DNA of 64,000 bases. Source: an uncultured Bacteroidales bacterium (lineage in GTDB: Bacteria > Bacteroidota > Bacteroidia > Bacteroidales > F082). The translations under genes were made by a program, and so were the position numbers. This document shows positions 8,914 to 18,310 of the stretch, one piece after another. The stretch spans positions 80,437 through 144,436 of the forward strand of contig CAMJRR010000005.1 in the NCBI GenBank assembly GCA_946408345.1, given 5' to 3'. The notes under the pieces were generated by a model. The model did not search any database, was not told the origin of the DNA, and saw only the letters and a list, made by a program, of their open reading frames with translations. Position 1 is the first letter of the stretch. The number at the start of each line of letters is the position of its first letter.

Positions 8914-9510
8914 ATGAGAAAAAGCGTTTTCATTTTGGCTTTCATGCTGACATGCTGCATGGGCCTTGCACAACAACCAGAAACAAAGCAAGAATTCCCT
9001 TACATTCGCAACCAAATCAACGTGAACATTGGGAGAATCAAGGATACGCAAGGGATGATGAACCATGAGTTCTTTTTTGGCTATATGTCCTCGGAAGTGA
9101 TGTATGGCATCAACGACTGGCTTGAAACAGGGGTGTTCTGCTCATGCCTCAGACTGAGGTCAGGCGAAATCAACAACAATCAGGGAAGGCTGTACTATCC
9201 TCTTGTCCTCAATTATGGCTTGGCTGCAAAAGCCCACCTTTTCCCTGCCATCATCAATCCTTCATTTTCGTGGGCGGATTTGTACGCTTCTGCCCAAATC
9301 GGCACCTTCGCCAACACCACAGGCGGAGACCCCGAAAGGAAGTTTTCCTGTTTCAAGGGCATTAGTTTGAGAGGAATGCTGGGTGCAGGTGTCAATTTCA
9401 GCCGTCATTTCGGCCTTTTCTATGAATTTGGTTATTGCACCTATGAGCGCTTCAACCATCGCATTGGTATCAATGTCCGCTTTGGCGGGCCGAAGAAATG
9501 GCAACGGTAA
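8914..9510 (+). CDS. Outer-membrane barrel-like protein, tandem copy 3
   Basis: A 198-residue third paralogue with signal peptide (MRKSVFILAFMLTCCMGLAQ). It is the most diverged copy: the SLKPLNKGN segment after the signal is gone. It keeps YGINDWLETGVF, NFSRHFGLFYEFGY and the end FGINVRFGGPKKWQR. A composite palindromic repeat begins 5 nt after its stop codon. Confidence 0.72.
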   Translation: MRKSVFILAFMLTCCMGLAQQPETKQEFPYIRNQINVNIGRIKDTQGMMNHEFFFGYMSSEVMYGINDWLETGVFCSCLRLRSGEINNNQGRLYYPLVLNYGLAAKAHLFPAIINPSFSWADLYASAQIGTFANTTGGDPERKFSCFKGISLRGMLGAGVNFSRHFGLFYEFGYCTYERFNHRIGINVRFGGPKKWQR

Positions 9511-9514
9511 TCTT

Positions 9515-9634
9515 TTGTAAGGCTGTCACATCGTCCTTCGACAAGCTCAGGAACCATGGCAGGCGCGGGAAAAACAATTTCAAGCGGCTGCCGTGGTACG
9601 ACAGCCCTACAACCGTGGTACGACAGCCCTACAG
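9515..9634 (+). repeat. Composite palindromic (REP-like) element 1
   Basis: It opens with GTAAGGCTGTCACA and closes with CGGCTGCCGTGGTACGACAG followed by CCCTACA, forming inverted arms. The 22-nt right arm is duplicated in tandem (9591-9612 and 9613-9634). A copy of the CCTTCGACAAGCTCAGG repeat (9535-9555) is nested inside. Related elements lie at 34232 and 46786, each right after a plus-strand stop codon. Confidence 0.75.
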
Positions 9635-9656
9635 ACAATAAATTCAACGTTTTAAT

Positions 9657-10610
9657 ATGAAAAATTCATTCATTCTTTTCCTTTTTGTCGCACTCGCCTT
9701 CAGCAGTTGCCGCAAACAGGTCAGCGACTACGAACGCCCCAGTTTTGACCCGCAACCCACTTTGAACGCCGTGCTTCAGGAAGACCAACCCGTGTGGGCG
9801 CTGGTCACTTTTGCACAATGTCTTGACTCGGTGCACCCCTCTCCTTGCACCAATGCTGAGGTGCTGCTTTATGTGGACGGACAGTTTGCCGAACAACTGC
9901 TACACGAAGGCGATGGGCTTTATGTCGGCGAAACCGCCGCCGAGGCCTTGCACGAATATGCCTGCAAGGTCATCATCCCTGGCTTCGACACGCTCTTTGC
10001 TCGAACTGAGATGCCCGAGAAACCCGTGGTGACTGGTGTGGAGATCATGGATAATGCCACCGTTGACGACGAAGGCCGTCCTTGTCCTGCCATTTTGGTC
10101 ACTTTCAGAACTGACCCCTACCAAAACTTATATTACAAATCCAACATTTACGCTAGTTTTAGAAACGATTTTTATGATGCTGAGACCCATGCACACCTTG
10201 GCTACTCCACGGCACAAGGCAACATGAGTTCGTCCATCAATACAGATGACCCTGTACTACTCAACGAAGGTTCTGATGCCCTGCTGTTCAGCAACGAAAT
10301 CATCAACGACACCACTTATACCCTCAAAGTGAATGCTTATTTCAGCACTTTGGGCTGGAGTAGCCAACACTATGGTGGAATAAAAGAGACAACGGGCGAA
10401 GTGGTGGTCAGGATGCACGGCCTCTCGGAATCGGCTTATCATTACATGAAAAGCCAAAACGCCTTCGAGGAGCCTGATGCTTACTCCAATCTTTTCCTTG
10501 GTGTCATAAGCCCCGTTAACCTTTACAGCAATGTGGAAAACGGTCGTGGTGTGTTTGCCGCCATCGCCCCCATGACCTGCGACACCATTTTCATCAACCA
10601 AGTAAACTGA
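9657..10610 (+). CDS. DUF4249 lipoprotein
   Basis: A 317-residue lipoprotein (MKNSFILFLFVALAFSSC). The start of the mature part (ERPSFDPQPTLNAVL, ALVTFAQCLD, NAEVLLYVDGQFAEQL) matches the DUF4249 pattern, a family usually encoded beside a TonB-dependent receptor and thought to be its surface or periplasmic partner. The stop is 6 bp before the receptor start, so the two are translationally close. Ligand unknown. A second such pair is at 34323-37757. Confidence 0.8.
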   Translation: MKNSFILFLFVALAFSSCRKQVSDYERPSFDPQPTLNAVLQEDQPVWALVTFAQCLDSVHPSPCTNAEVLLYVDGQFAEQLLHEGDGLYVGETAAEALHEYACKVIIPGFDTLFARTEMPEKPVVTGVEIMDNATVDDEGRPCPAILVTFRTDPYQNLYYKSNIYASFRNDFYDAETHAHLGYSTAQGNMSSSINTDDPVLLNEGSDALLFSNEIINDTTYTLKVNAYFSTLGWSSQHYGGIKETTGEVVVRMHGLSESAYHYMKSQNAFEEPDAYSNLFLGVISPVNLYSNVENGRGVFAAIAPMTCDTIFINQVN

Positions 10611-10616
10611 CGTGCC

Positions 10617-12959
10617 ATGAAAAGAATGTTTTTGATGATATGCCTCATGGCTTCTTTCTTTGCCCAAGCCCAACAAACACATATCTCTGGTTTCGTCAGC
10701 GACGCCAACGACGGCGAACGCATCATCGGGGCCAATGTCTTTCTGCAAGACCTCTCGAAGGGCGTGGCCACCGACCAAAAGGGTTATTTCAACCTTGCCG
10801 TAGAACTGCCTGCCACACTTTGCATTTCTTGCATAGGCTACGAAGAAAAGTGCATCAAGGTGGACCGTACCGATGAGCCACTGCAAATCCATTTGAAACC
10901 TTTGACAGAAACCCTTCAGTCCGTCGAGGTCAGTGCCTCTCGAATTGAGCGAAGAACAAGCTTCAACACCTTGACCCTCAATGCCAAGAGTATTGACCAA
11001 CTGCCCACCCTTGGCAGTCGCCCCGACATCATCAAGGCGGCGCAACAACTGCCTGGCATCGAAGCGGCCACTGAAGCCTCCAGCCTGATGATCGTGCGTG
11101 GCGGCAACCCTGGAGAGAACCTTTACATGCTCGACAATGTGCCGCTTATCTATGTCAACCACCTTGGCGGTTTCATGTCGGTGTTCAACTCCGAGATGAT
11201 CAACACTATGGACATCTACAAAGGTGGTTTTCCAGCACGCTATGGCGGCAAACTGTCTTCCATCGTCGACCTCACTGCCAAGAAAGGCGACCCGACCAAA
11301 CTGAAAGGCTCGCTCAGCGCAGGCCTCACCGACTTGGCCTTTGCCGTGGAAGGTCCTGGCGGGCTGAAGAACTCCAGCTTTATCATCACAGGCCGCAAAA
11401 CCCTCACGGAAGCACTCCTTTACATTGCCAGCCAAATCAGCAAAGAGCAGGGCGGACAAGACTACAACATTGCCTACGGCTTCCACGACATCAACGCCAA
11501 ATACACCTGGGCACCTGATGCCAAAAACAGCTTTGCCTTTAATATCTATGAAGGCGATGACTACATGCGCATCTGGAAGAACAAGAGGGAGAACGGCGAC
11601 ATCGAACGCAACAGCATCGGCAACATTTGGGGCAACCTGCTCGTCTCGGGACAATGGAATAGCGCGGTCAGTTCAAGGTTGTTTATGGCCAATACCTTGT
11701 CGTTCACGCAATACCGCCTGAAGAACAACATGAAGGCCTACCTTAGAAACGCCGTTGACACGACGGATTTCTTTGTCAAGACCTCTTCGCGTGTCAGTGA
11801 TGTCTCGCTCCGCTCCGATTGGAAACTCTTTGTCAGCAATGCCTACACCTTGGAATACGGCCTGCAAAGTTCCTATCTCAACTATCGCCCCAACCACTTC
11901 ACCAGCAGTTTCTCAGATACCAATTTGCCCGACATTTCAAGCGTGTTTGACAACTCGCTTTATCTGGACAATAAGCTGAAATTCGGCGCGTGGTTCAATG
12001 GTTCTATTGGTTTGAGAGCGAATAGCTTCGTGAATAAGGGTTATCATCACATCGCTTGGGAGCCAAGGTTGAACCTCAACTTTACCATTGGAGGAAGCAC
12101 CATCAACCTGACCGCCATGCGTGTCACGCAAAACGCCCACCTGATGATGACACCAGGCTCCATCATGAACAACGAGGTGTGGATTCCCGCCGATGCGCGC
12201 ATCAAGCCTGCCACATCTGACCAGGCCTCGGTAGGCTGGCAGCGAGGTTTCTGGCAAGACCATGTCAACGTGGAAATCGATGCCTATTACAAGCTGCTTC
12301 GTGACTTGGCCACCTACCGTGAAGGCTACAGCACCCTCCTCGGCGATTCCGATTGGCGCAACAAAGTGGAAACGGGCGGTAAGGGCAAATCATTCGGCAT
12401 TGAGATGATGACACGCTTCAACTTCAACCGTTTGGATGGCTATGTGGGCTATACTTGGTCGCACACCACGCGACAATTCGACCACATCAACAACGGTAAG
12501 GAATATGTGTTTGAATACGACCGTCCAAACTCCATCAACATCAATGTGAACTATCAACTGACGGAGCGTTGGTCGCTGAGTGCCTTGTGGACCTATCAGA
12601 CGGGATTGCCTTACACACCCGTCATCGGGGTGCAGAACACACCTGTCATCACGCCTGAAGGCGATGTGCATTTTGAGCAAACCAACATCTACGGCGAGCG
12701 CAATAGTGCCAGGATGCGCGACTACCATCGCCTCGACTTGGCCGCAAAGTTCAAGACGAAGACCGAGAAAGGCCGCAAAGCCGAATGGACCTTCTCCATC
12801 TACAATGTCTATTGCCGACAGAATCCGTACTATTACTACTACGGCGACAAGAAAGGCGACCCGTTGTATTGGAACCAGTTCCCTGATGAGCCACAAACGC
12901 TTTGGCAGCGGACTTTCTTCCCGATTATTCCGTCATTTTCTTATAAGGTGTGGTTTTGA
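10617..12959 (+). CDS. TonB-dependent receptor with carboxypeptidase-like N-domain
   Basis: A 780-residue protein with signal peptide (MKRMFLMICLMASFFAQAQQ). Residues ~22-100 form a carboxypeptidase-regulatory-like beta sandwich (ISGFVSDANDGERIIGANVFL). A plug follows at ~110-230 (LPTLGSRPDIIKAAQQLPGI, VRGGNPGENLYMLDNVPLIY), then a large beta-barrel ending in the aromatic FSYKVWF. It would import a ligand across the outer membrane using TonB energy. The paired DUF4249 gene lies immediately upstream. Substrate cannot be told from the sequence. Confidence 0.88.
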   Translation: MKRMFLMICLMASFFAQAQQTHISGFVSDANDGERIIGANVFLQDLSKGVATDQKGYFNLAVELPATLCISCIGYEEKCIKVDRTDEPLQIHLKPLTETLQSVEVSASRIERRTSFNTLTLNAKSIDQLPTLGSRPDIIKAAQQLPGIEAATEASSLMIVRGGNPGENLYMLDNVPLIYVNHLGGFMSVFNSEMINTMDIYKGGFPARYGGKLSSIVDLTAKKGDPTKLKGSLSAGLTDLAFAVEGPGGLKNSSFIITGRKTLTEALLYIASQISKEQGGQDYNIAYGFHDINAKYTWAPDAKNSFAFNIYEGDDYMRIWKNKRENGDIERNSIGNIWGNLLVSGQWNSAVSSRLFMANTLSFTQYRLKNNMKAYLRNAVDTTDFFVKTSSRVSDVSLRSDWKLFVSNAYTLEYGLQSSYLNYRPNHFTSSFSDTNLPDISSVFDNSLYLDNKLKFGAWFNGSIGLRANSFVNKGYHHIAWEPRLNLNFTIGGSTINLTAMRVTQNAHLMMTPGSIMNNEVWIPADARIKPATSDQASVGWQRGFWQDHVNVEIDAYYKLLRDLATYREGYSTLLGDSDWRNKVETGGKGKSFGIEMMTRFNFNRLDGYVGYTWSHTTRQFDHINNGKEYVFEYDRPNSININVNYQLTERWSLSALWTYQTGLPYTPVIGVQNTPVITPEGDVHFEQTNIYGERNSARMRDYHRLDLAAKFKTKTEKGRKAEWTFSIYNVYCRQNPYYYYYGDKKGDPLYWNQFPDEPQTLWQRTFFPIIPSFSYKVWF

Positions 12960-13389
12960 CGATGAAGTTGGGAGTTAGGAATTGCTCGGTTGTTCGGTTT
13001 CGGGATGTGTGCTAACGAACAAAGACATCGAGACCCGGGCTTCCTTATCGGCGACAAGGGGAAGCTGGGAAGGTCTGTGGCTTTTTTCGTAATTTGGCAT
13101 TTTGTCCAATAATCTTACAATTATGAAGGTCGAAGTATTCCATTTTCTCAGAATTTTACAAACAAGGAACCATATAAAGAGGAATATAAAGATAGTTACC
13201 GTCTTTTTCAAGATCGCTAGTGTGTACAATGTAGGCTTGTGCTAAATGGGAAGCGTATTGGTCATAAATCTTTCTTTTCATCACGAAATCAAGCTTTGAA
13301 TTGTCAAAAATTTACACGAAATCAAGGGCAAAAACAGAATAGAATTCAATTCAAATTAATTTTGTAGTTTTGCCAATTATTTCACATCG
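12960..13389. other. 430-bp intergenic region before dnaG, no credible gene
   Basis: The region is AT-rich toward dnaG. A minus-strand frame at 12975-13229 (84 codons) has no recognised features or start signals and is not called. A 12-bp direct repeat CACGAAATCAAG occurs at 13282-13293 and 13315-13326, just upstream of the dnaG promoter. Nothing else was recognised. Confidence 0.5.
13365..13372 (+). promoter_or_regulatory. -7 promoter element for dnaG
   Basis: TAGTTTTG lies 17 nt before the ATG at 13390, giving a leader of about 11 nt. Confidence 0.6.
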
Positions 13390-15342
13390 ATGGCCATTCC
13401 AAGAGAGACAGTGGAGCAAATCCTGCAAGCCGCTCACATTGAGGAGGTTGTAGGCGAGTTCGTCACGCTGAAAAAGCGTGGTTCGAACCTATGGGGCAAT
13501 TGCCCTTTCCATAATGAGAAAACACCATCGTTCAGTGTCAATCCAGCGCGCAATATCTTCAAATGTTTCGGCTGTGGCAAGGCGGGCGACTCGGCCAAAT
13601 TCCTCATGGAACATGAGCATTTCACCTATCCCGAGGCCTTGCGTTACTTGGCGAAGAAGTACAACATCAAAATCGAGGAGAAGCAACAGACTGCTGAGGA
13701 AATCATGCAGCAGAGCATCCGCGAAAAGATGTTCAATATCAACGAGTTCGCCGACAAGTATTTCGTTGATACATTGTGGAATACAGATGAAGGTAAGTCC
13801 ATTGGCCTCGAGTATTTCCGCGAACGTGGTTATTTTGATCCTATCATCCAGAAATTCCATCTCGGTTATAATCCAGCCAAATGGGACGCCTTTACCGAAC
13901 ATGCCAAGAAAAACGGCTATTCTGACGAGTTGTTGGAGCAAATCGGTCTGTCCATCAAAGGACAGAATGGCCTCTACGACCGCTACCACGGTCGTGTGAT
14001 GTTTCCTATCCATAGCCTCACTGGGCGCGTCATCGGTTTCGGTGGACGTATCCTTACCAACGACAAGAAAAGCCCAAAATACCAGAACTCACCCGAGTCA
14101 GAGATCTACGACAAGAAGCAGACGCTTTACGGTATCTATTTCGCCAAAAACGCCATTGCTCGTCAAGATGAGTGCATCCTCGTGGAAGGTTATTTCGATG
14201 TGTTGCGCATGCATCAGATCGGCATTGAGAATGTGGTGGCCAGCAGCGGCACCTCGCTCACTATGGAGCAGATACGCCTTGTGAAGCGCTACACGAAGAA
14301 CATCACCATGCTCTACGACGGCGATGCGGCAGGTGTCCATGCGGCCTTGCGCGGCACCGACATGATTCTTTCCGAGGGCATGAACGTGCGCGTGGTGGTG
14401 CTTCCTCCCGAACACGACCCCGACACTTTCGGCAAGGAGTTTTCCACGGAATATGTCAGCAACTACCTGAAAGAGAATGCCAAAGACTTCATCCGATTCA
14501 AGACCGAGCTGTTGCTGAAAGACGCTGAGAACGACCCCATCAAGCGGGGACAAGTCATCCGCGATATCGTGGAGACCATTTCCGTCATCCCCGACAGCAT
14601 CTTCCGCATCACCTATGTGAAGGAATGCAGCCGACTCTTGGACATGCCCGAGCAGACGCTCACCAACGAGCTGAACAAGATACTGCGTTCCAAACTGAAA
14701 AAGACTTTAGGCATCGAGGATAATGTGGTTCCCGAGACGGAAACCACGACAGTGCCTAAGCAGGAGGAAACGGTTGAAGAGCAATTGCCAGCAGGATATT
14801 ATCAAGAGCGTGAGTTGGTGAAGCTGTTGCTCATGTACGGTAAAAACATGATTTCTGACGAACGATTGGATGAAAATGGTCAAACAGTTTACGAACAAGT
14901 ATCTGTGGCTCAGATGATTGTAGATGATTTGAAAATGGACGGTTTCCTCTTTACCAATGTGGTCAATAAGAAGATTTTCGACATTTTCGACCAAGCCATT
15001 GATGCTGGTTATATCCCTGATGACCAATATTTTGTCTCCCATGAGGACGAGACCATCGCTTTGTTGGCTGCAGACCTGCTCTCTTCACCTTACAAACTCG
15101 ACCAATGGGAAAAATACGGCATCTTTGTCAAACAGGAGGAAGATGTGTTGCGATCTACGGTGTTGTCCTCGCTTTATCGTTATAAGGACCTCATCATCGA
15201 AGAACGCCGCAAGGCCATCGAAGAGGAGCTGAAAAACGCTACCGATGCCGCCGACCAGCTCATCTTGCTGAAACAGAAGAAAGACCTCGACGACATCCGC
15301 AGGCAGATTAATAAGGAGTTAGGGATAGTGATAGCGAAATAG
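13390..15342 (+). CDS. dnaG: DNA primase DnaG
   Basis: A 650-residue DnaG that synthesises RNA primers at the replication fork. The CHC2 zinc ribbon is complete: C38, H41, C59 and C62 in NCPFHNEKTPSFSV and FKCFGCGKAGD. The RNA-polymerase core follows, with YHGRVMFPIHSLTGRVIGFGGRIL and a TOPRIM domain whose acidic residues sit in ILVEGYFDVLRMHQ (E266) and MLYDGDAAG. The C-terminal ~200 residues correspond to the DnaB-interacting region and are acidic and variable as usual. Full length for the family; map follows 42 bp downstream with its own promoter. Confidence 0.97.
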   Translation: MAIPRETVEQILQAAHIEEVVGEFVTLKKRGSNLWGNCPFHNEKTPSFSVNPARNIFKCFGCGKAGDSAKFLMEHEHFTYPEALRYLAKKYNIKIEEKQQTAEEIMQQSIREKMFNINEFADKYFVDTLWNTDEGKSIGLEYFRERGYFDPIIQKFHLGYNPAKWDAFTEHAKKNGYSDELLEQIGLSIKGQNGLYDRYHGRVMFPIHSLTGRVIGFGGRILTNDKKSPKYQNSPESEIYDKKQTLYGIYFAKNAIARQDECILVEGYFDVLRMHQIGIENVVASSGTSLTMEQIRLVKRYTKNITMLYDGDAAGVHAALRGTDMILSEGMNVRVVVLPPEHDPDTFGKEFSTEYVSNYLKENAKDFIRFKTELLLKDAENDPIKRGQVIRDIVETISVIPDSIFRITYVKECSRLLDMPEQTLTNELNKILRSKLKKTLGIEDNVVPETETTTVPKQEETVEEQLPAGYYQERELVKLLLMYGKNMISDERLDENGQTVYEQVSVAQMIVDDLKMDGFLFTNVVNKKIFDIFDQAIDAGYIPDDQYFVSHEDETIALLAADLLSSPYKLDQWEKYGIFVKQEEDVLRSTVLSSLYRYKDLIIEERRKAIEEELKNATDAADQLILLKQKKDLDDIRRQINKELGIVIAK

Positions 15343-15357
15343 TATCTAAAAAAACAC

Positions 15358-15365
15358 TATTTTTG
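15358..15365 (+). promoter_or_regulatory. -7 promoter element for map
   Basis: TATTTTTG lies 19 nt before the ATG at 15385, in the gap after dnaG. Confidence 0.6.
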
Positions 15366-15384
15366 CGGCCAAAATCAAAGCATT

Positions 15385-16239
15385 ATGTTTAACAGGCGTA
15401 AAAAGTGGCGTGTGCCGGCCGGACAGGAACCGACAGCATTGGACAAAAAGGTGATGGCGATGGAGGCCAAAGGCGCGATGGTGCCCAAACGCAGCCTCAT
15501 CCGCACTCCCGAGGAGATTGAAGGTATCAAAAAGAGTGGTGTCATCAACACGGCCATCCTCGACCTTGTGGGCGAGAAGATCCACGCAGGAATGAGCACC
15601 TTGGAAATCAATGATTTGGTGCATAACTACACCATTGAACATGGTGCTATCCCAGCTACTTTAGGCTATGAAGGCTTCCCAAAAAGCGTGTGCGTCTCCA
15701 TTAATGAGGTAGTCTGTCACGGCATTCCCTCTGCTAAGGAAATCCTCAAGGAAGGTGACATCGTTAACGTGGACTGTACCACCATTTTGAACGGTTATTA
15801 TGCCGATGCTTCGCGTATGTACGTCATCGGACAGACCACGGCACGTAAGCAGAAATTGGTTGACGTCGCTAAAGAATGCCTTTATATCGGTATGGAAGCC
15901 GCCAAGCCTTTTGGCTTTGTCGGCGACATCGGCAACGCCATCCAGCAACACGCCCACAAGAACGGTTTCAGCGTGGTGCGTGACCTCTGTGGACACGGTG
16001 TGGGTCTCAAGTTCCACGACGACCCTGAGGTGCTGCACTATGGAAAGAAAGGCACAGGCATGCTTCTTGTCCCTGGCATGGTGTTCACCATTGAGCCAAT
16101 GATCAACATGGGCACATGGAAAGTCTTCGTCGATAGCGCCGATGGCTGGACCGTCATCACCGAGGACGAGCTGCCTTCCGCCCAATGGGAGCACACCTTC
16201 CTTATGACTGAGACGGGGCTGGAGATTTTGACGCATTAA
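15385..16239 (+). CDS. map: Methionine aminopeptidase, type I
   Basis: A 284-residue enzyme that removes initiator methionine from new proteins. The catalytic domain starts near residue 42 (RTPEEIEGIKKSG) and contains the metal ligands of the pita-bread fold: the aspartates in VNVDCTTILNGYYADASRM, the histidine in LCGHGVGLKFHDDPEV, and the glutamates in FTIEPMINMG and QWEHTFLMTE. The ~40-residue basic N-terminal extension (MFNRRKKWRVPAG) is longer than in E. coli but seen in Bacteroidota. A short tandem arrangement with dnaG suggests housekeeping expression. Confidence 0.96.
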   Translation: MFNRRKKWRVPAGQEPTALDKKVMAMEAKGAMVPKRSLIRTPEEIEGIKKSGVINTAILDLVGEKIHAGMSTLEINDLVHNYTIEHGAIPATLGYEGFPKSVCVSINEVVCHGIPSAKEILKEGDIVNVDCTTILNGYYADASRMYVIGQTTARKQKLVDVAKECLYIGMEAAKPFGFVGDIGNAIQQHAHKNGFSVVRDLCGHGVGLKFHDDPEVLHYGKKGTGMLLVPGMVFTIEPMINMGTWKVFVDSADGWTVITEDELPSAQWEHTFLMTETGLEILTH

Positions 16240-16548
16240 GCGTTTTTTTCGCGTTATCGCCTCCCTCAGCGGATTCCCCCTCATAAAAAGCATGAATGAC
16301 CACTGTTTTTTGGTCTTTCAAAGCCTTTTGGCAAGGTGTAGGCATACTCAAACAGCTTGTTTGACTATGCCAGCAGTATGCCTAGAGCGAGAGAAGAGCG
16401 AAGGAAGAGCGAGGCAATCCCGTTCCAGAGGAGGATTGCAAATCTGTCAGGAATATGTCTCCCCGCTATAAGATATACCTTATTTTACGGGGAGATATGG
16501 GTGTCGTAGGAAAATGATATGGGTGTCGTGGAAAAAAGATATGGGTGT
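16240..16548. other. 309-bp intergenic region with repeats and a hairpin, no gene
   Basis: It lies between the convergent map gene and an LRR cargo gene. It holds a degenerate purine-rich stretch (GAGAGAAGAGCGAAGGAAGA near 16390), an 8-bp inverted repeat TCTCCCCG/CGGGGAGA (16458-16465, 16488-16495), and three 22-bp-period direct repeats (16494-16550). No coding potential was seen. Confidence 0.6.
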
Positions 16549-16550
16549 CT
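16494..16550 (+). repeat. Three direct repeats of GATATGGGTGTC, 22-bp period
   Basis: GATATGGGTGTC starts at 16494, 16516 and 16538, each followed in the first two units by GT and a GGAAAA-type spacer. The third copy overlaps the last codon of the minus-strand LRR gene (stop at 16549-16551). Confidence 0.75.
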
Positions 16551-16760
16551 ATTCCTTCACCACCTTATCCGTAAAGCTCTTCCCGTCTTCCAGCGTCACC
16601 TTCATGAGATACTGCCCTGGGGCGAGACCCTGCATATCTACGCTTTCCAATCCTTGGCTTTGCGAGCGCACCAAACGGCCTTGCAGGTCGTAGAGCTCGA
16701 CTTGCTTGGGCTGCACATCGGGCGAGTATTGCAGATGCAGCTGGTCTTGGGTGGGGTTGG
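16549..16760 (-). repeat. Duplicated T9SS sorting-domain module, copy A
   Basis: About 210 bp encoding the terminal sorting domain, roughly 90 percent identical by eye to 18313-18524, while the upstream parts of the two genes are unrelated. Confidence 0.85.
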
Positions 16761-18222
16761 GGTAAGCCAAATAGAAGGTCATTAATTCTTCTGCCCCTGC
16801 TCCTTTAAAATAGGCGATAAGCTGCGTGTCTTCATCAAGAACAAAATGAAATGGATTATTTGTAGAAACCATCTCTCCTTTGGCTTCCCAATAGAAAAAC
16901 TCAAAGCCATCATTCGGTAAAGCCAACACTTCGACCAACATATCTTCGCACGTGGCCTCTTTCAAAATGCTTACTGCCCCTGCTGTTTCATTGGAGGATA
17001 ACAGTGTTAGTGTGTTGGTTACACCCTCAAACATATTTATGAATTCGCTCCATCCCTCAGCATTTCGATAAGCATCCAAGGAACCGCAAGGGACACGTAC
17101 CGGTATCTCTTTTGGCACATTCTCAAATGCTGTGTGGACTTCTGTTTCAACAAAAGTAGGAGGAATTATTGCCTTGATTGTCATTGCCTGAAGCGAGCTG
17201 ACATTTTTAAATGCCCAATCATGGATTTCTTGTAAGGATTCTCCCAACGAAATACAGGAAAAACTACAATTATTGAAAGTTTTCCGTTCTATTCTCTGAA
17301 CGGTATCAGGTATCTCAAGATAACCTGATAGACCAGAACAATTCTCGAAAGCCGCCCATCCTATCTCGATTACCCCATCGGGAATAACCAAGTCGCCAGA
17401 AAGTCTGCCACAATCCTTGAACGCACATCTGCCTATCGAAATTAGTTTTGAAGAAAGCATAAGGGAACCGTCAAAGCCCGAACAAGCCTCAAAAGCGCAA
17501 TCACTGACAGTGGTTACCGAATTTGGAATGGTCAAATTCCCTGTAAAGCCAGAACAATAGGCAAAAGCAAAGCCTCCTATAAACTGCACGGATTCGCCAA
17601 TGACAAGCTCTCCGTCAAACCCCGTGCATGATTCAAAAGCCATATCATCAATCAAAGACACGGCATCAGGTATGACAAGATTGCCGTAAAATCCTTCGCA
17701 CGCACAAAAAGCTGCTGTTTTTATTACTGTAACACGTTCGGGAATAACGAGATTGCAAGTAAACCCGCAGTTGCGAAAGACATTAGTGTTTATAACGGAA
17801 ATGTTTTCTGATATGACGAGACTGCCGTCAAGGCCTGAACAATCATAAAAAGCGTTAGTCTCAATCTCCGTCACGGAATTAGGGATAATGAGGTCGCCAC
17901 AAATTCCTGAGCATTTTTCAAAGCACTGACGGCCTATGGTTTCAATCCTCTGTCCCAAAGCGAGGCTTGTTAGACCTTTGCAGTTATAAAATGCGAATTG
18001 TCGAATAGCTGTCACATCATAAGAAACACCTTCATGAGTCACCGTCTCAGGAATGACAAGTTCGCCCTGTGCCTCTGTACCGTCAATGTGCCCGTCGAGG
18101 CTCACGCACGGCGGATCAGTGCCGATGATGGAATACAGCAGATTCCCCGATTGGAAATCGTGGGCCAATGCTTGCAAAGCAAAGCTGACCGATATTATTA
18201 TGGAAAGGATATATCTTTTCAT
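16549..18222 (-). CDS. BspA-like leucine-rich-repeat protein with T9SS sorting domain
   Basis: A 557-residue protein with signal peptide (MKRYILSIIISVSFALQALA). Residues ~60-360 contain about 11 LRR_5/BspA-type repeats of ~24 residues (LVIPNSVTEIETNAFYDCSG-like units), which in this family form a surface solenoid often used for adhesion. A beta-rich segment follows. The final ~80 residues are a type A Por sorting domain (YPNPTQDQLHLQYSPDV, LYDLQGRLVRSQ, ending TDKVVKE) nearly identical to that of the next gene. T9SS secretion is inferred from that domain. Confidence 0.88.
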   Translation of the reverse strand: MKRYILSIIISVSFALQALAHDFQSGNLLYSIIGTDPPCVSLDGHIDGTEAQGELVIPETVTHEGVSYDVTAIRQFAFYNCKGLTSLALGQRIETIGRQCFEKCSGICGDLIIPNSVTEIETNAFYDCSGLDGSLVISENISVINTNVFRNCGFTCNLVIPERVTVIKTAAFCACEGFYGNLVIPDAVSLIDDMAFESCTGFDGELVIGESVQFIGGFAFAYCSGFTGNLTIPNSVTTVSDCAFEACSGFDGSLMLSSKLISIGRCAFKDCGRLSGDLVIPDGVIEIGWAAFENCSGLSGYLEIPDTVQRIERKTFNNCSFSCISLGESLQEIHDWAFKNVSSLQAMTIKAIIPPTFVETEVHTAFENVPKEIPVRVPCGSLDAYRNAEGWSEFINMFEGVTNTLTLLSSNETAGAVSILKEATCEDMLVEVLALPNDGFEFFYWEAKGEMVSTNNPFHFVLDEDTQLIAYFKGAGAEELMTFYLAYPNPTQDQLHLQYSPDVQPKQVELYDLQGRLVRSQSQGLESVDMQGLAPGQYLMKVTLEDGKSFTDKVVKE

Positions 18223-18280
18223 TTTTGGTAATTATTGATAATCACGTTGTTTCATTTTTGTAGAAAAATAAACTAATCTG

Positions 18281-18288
18281 CAAAATTA
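18281..18288 (-). promoter_or_regulatory. -7 promoter element for the LRR cargo gene
   Basis: TAATTTTG on the minus strand, giving a leader of about 50 nt to the start codon at 18222. Confidence 0.6.
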
Positions 18289-18310
18289 TCATCTACTTGT
18301 TTCCCCTAAG

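Noticed and set aside
10257..11654. 465-codon minus-strand open frame
   Set aside because: Antisense to the DUF4249 and TonB receptor genes; no start signal or family resemblance.
12975..13229. 84-codon minus-strand frame in the gap before dnaG
   Set aside because: A hydrophobic N-terminal stretch is present, but there is no promoter box or conserved feature; the AT-rich gap alone can explain it.
16494..16550. Possible CRISPR-like array
   Set aside because: The repeats are only 12 bp with ~10-bp spacers that are not variable; no cas genes are present.
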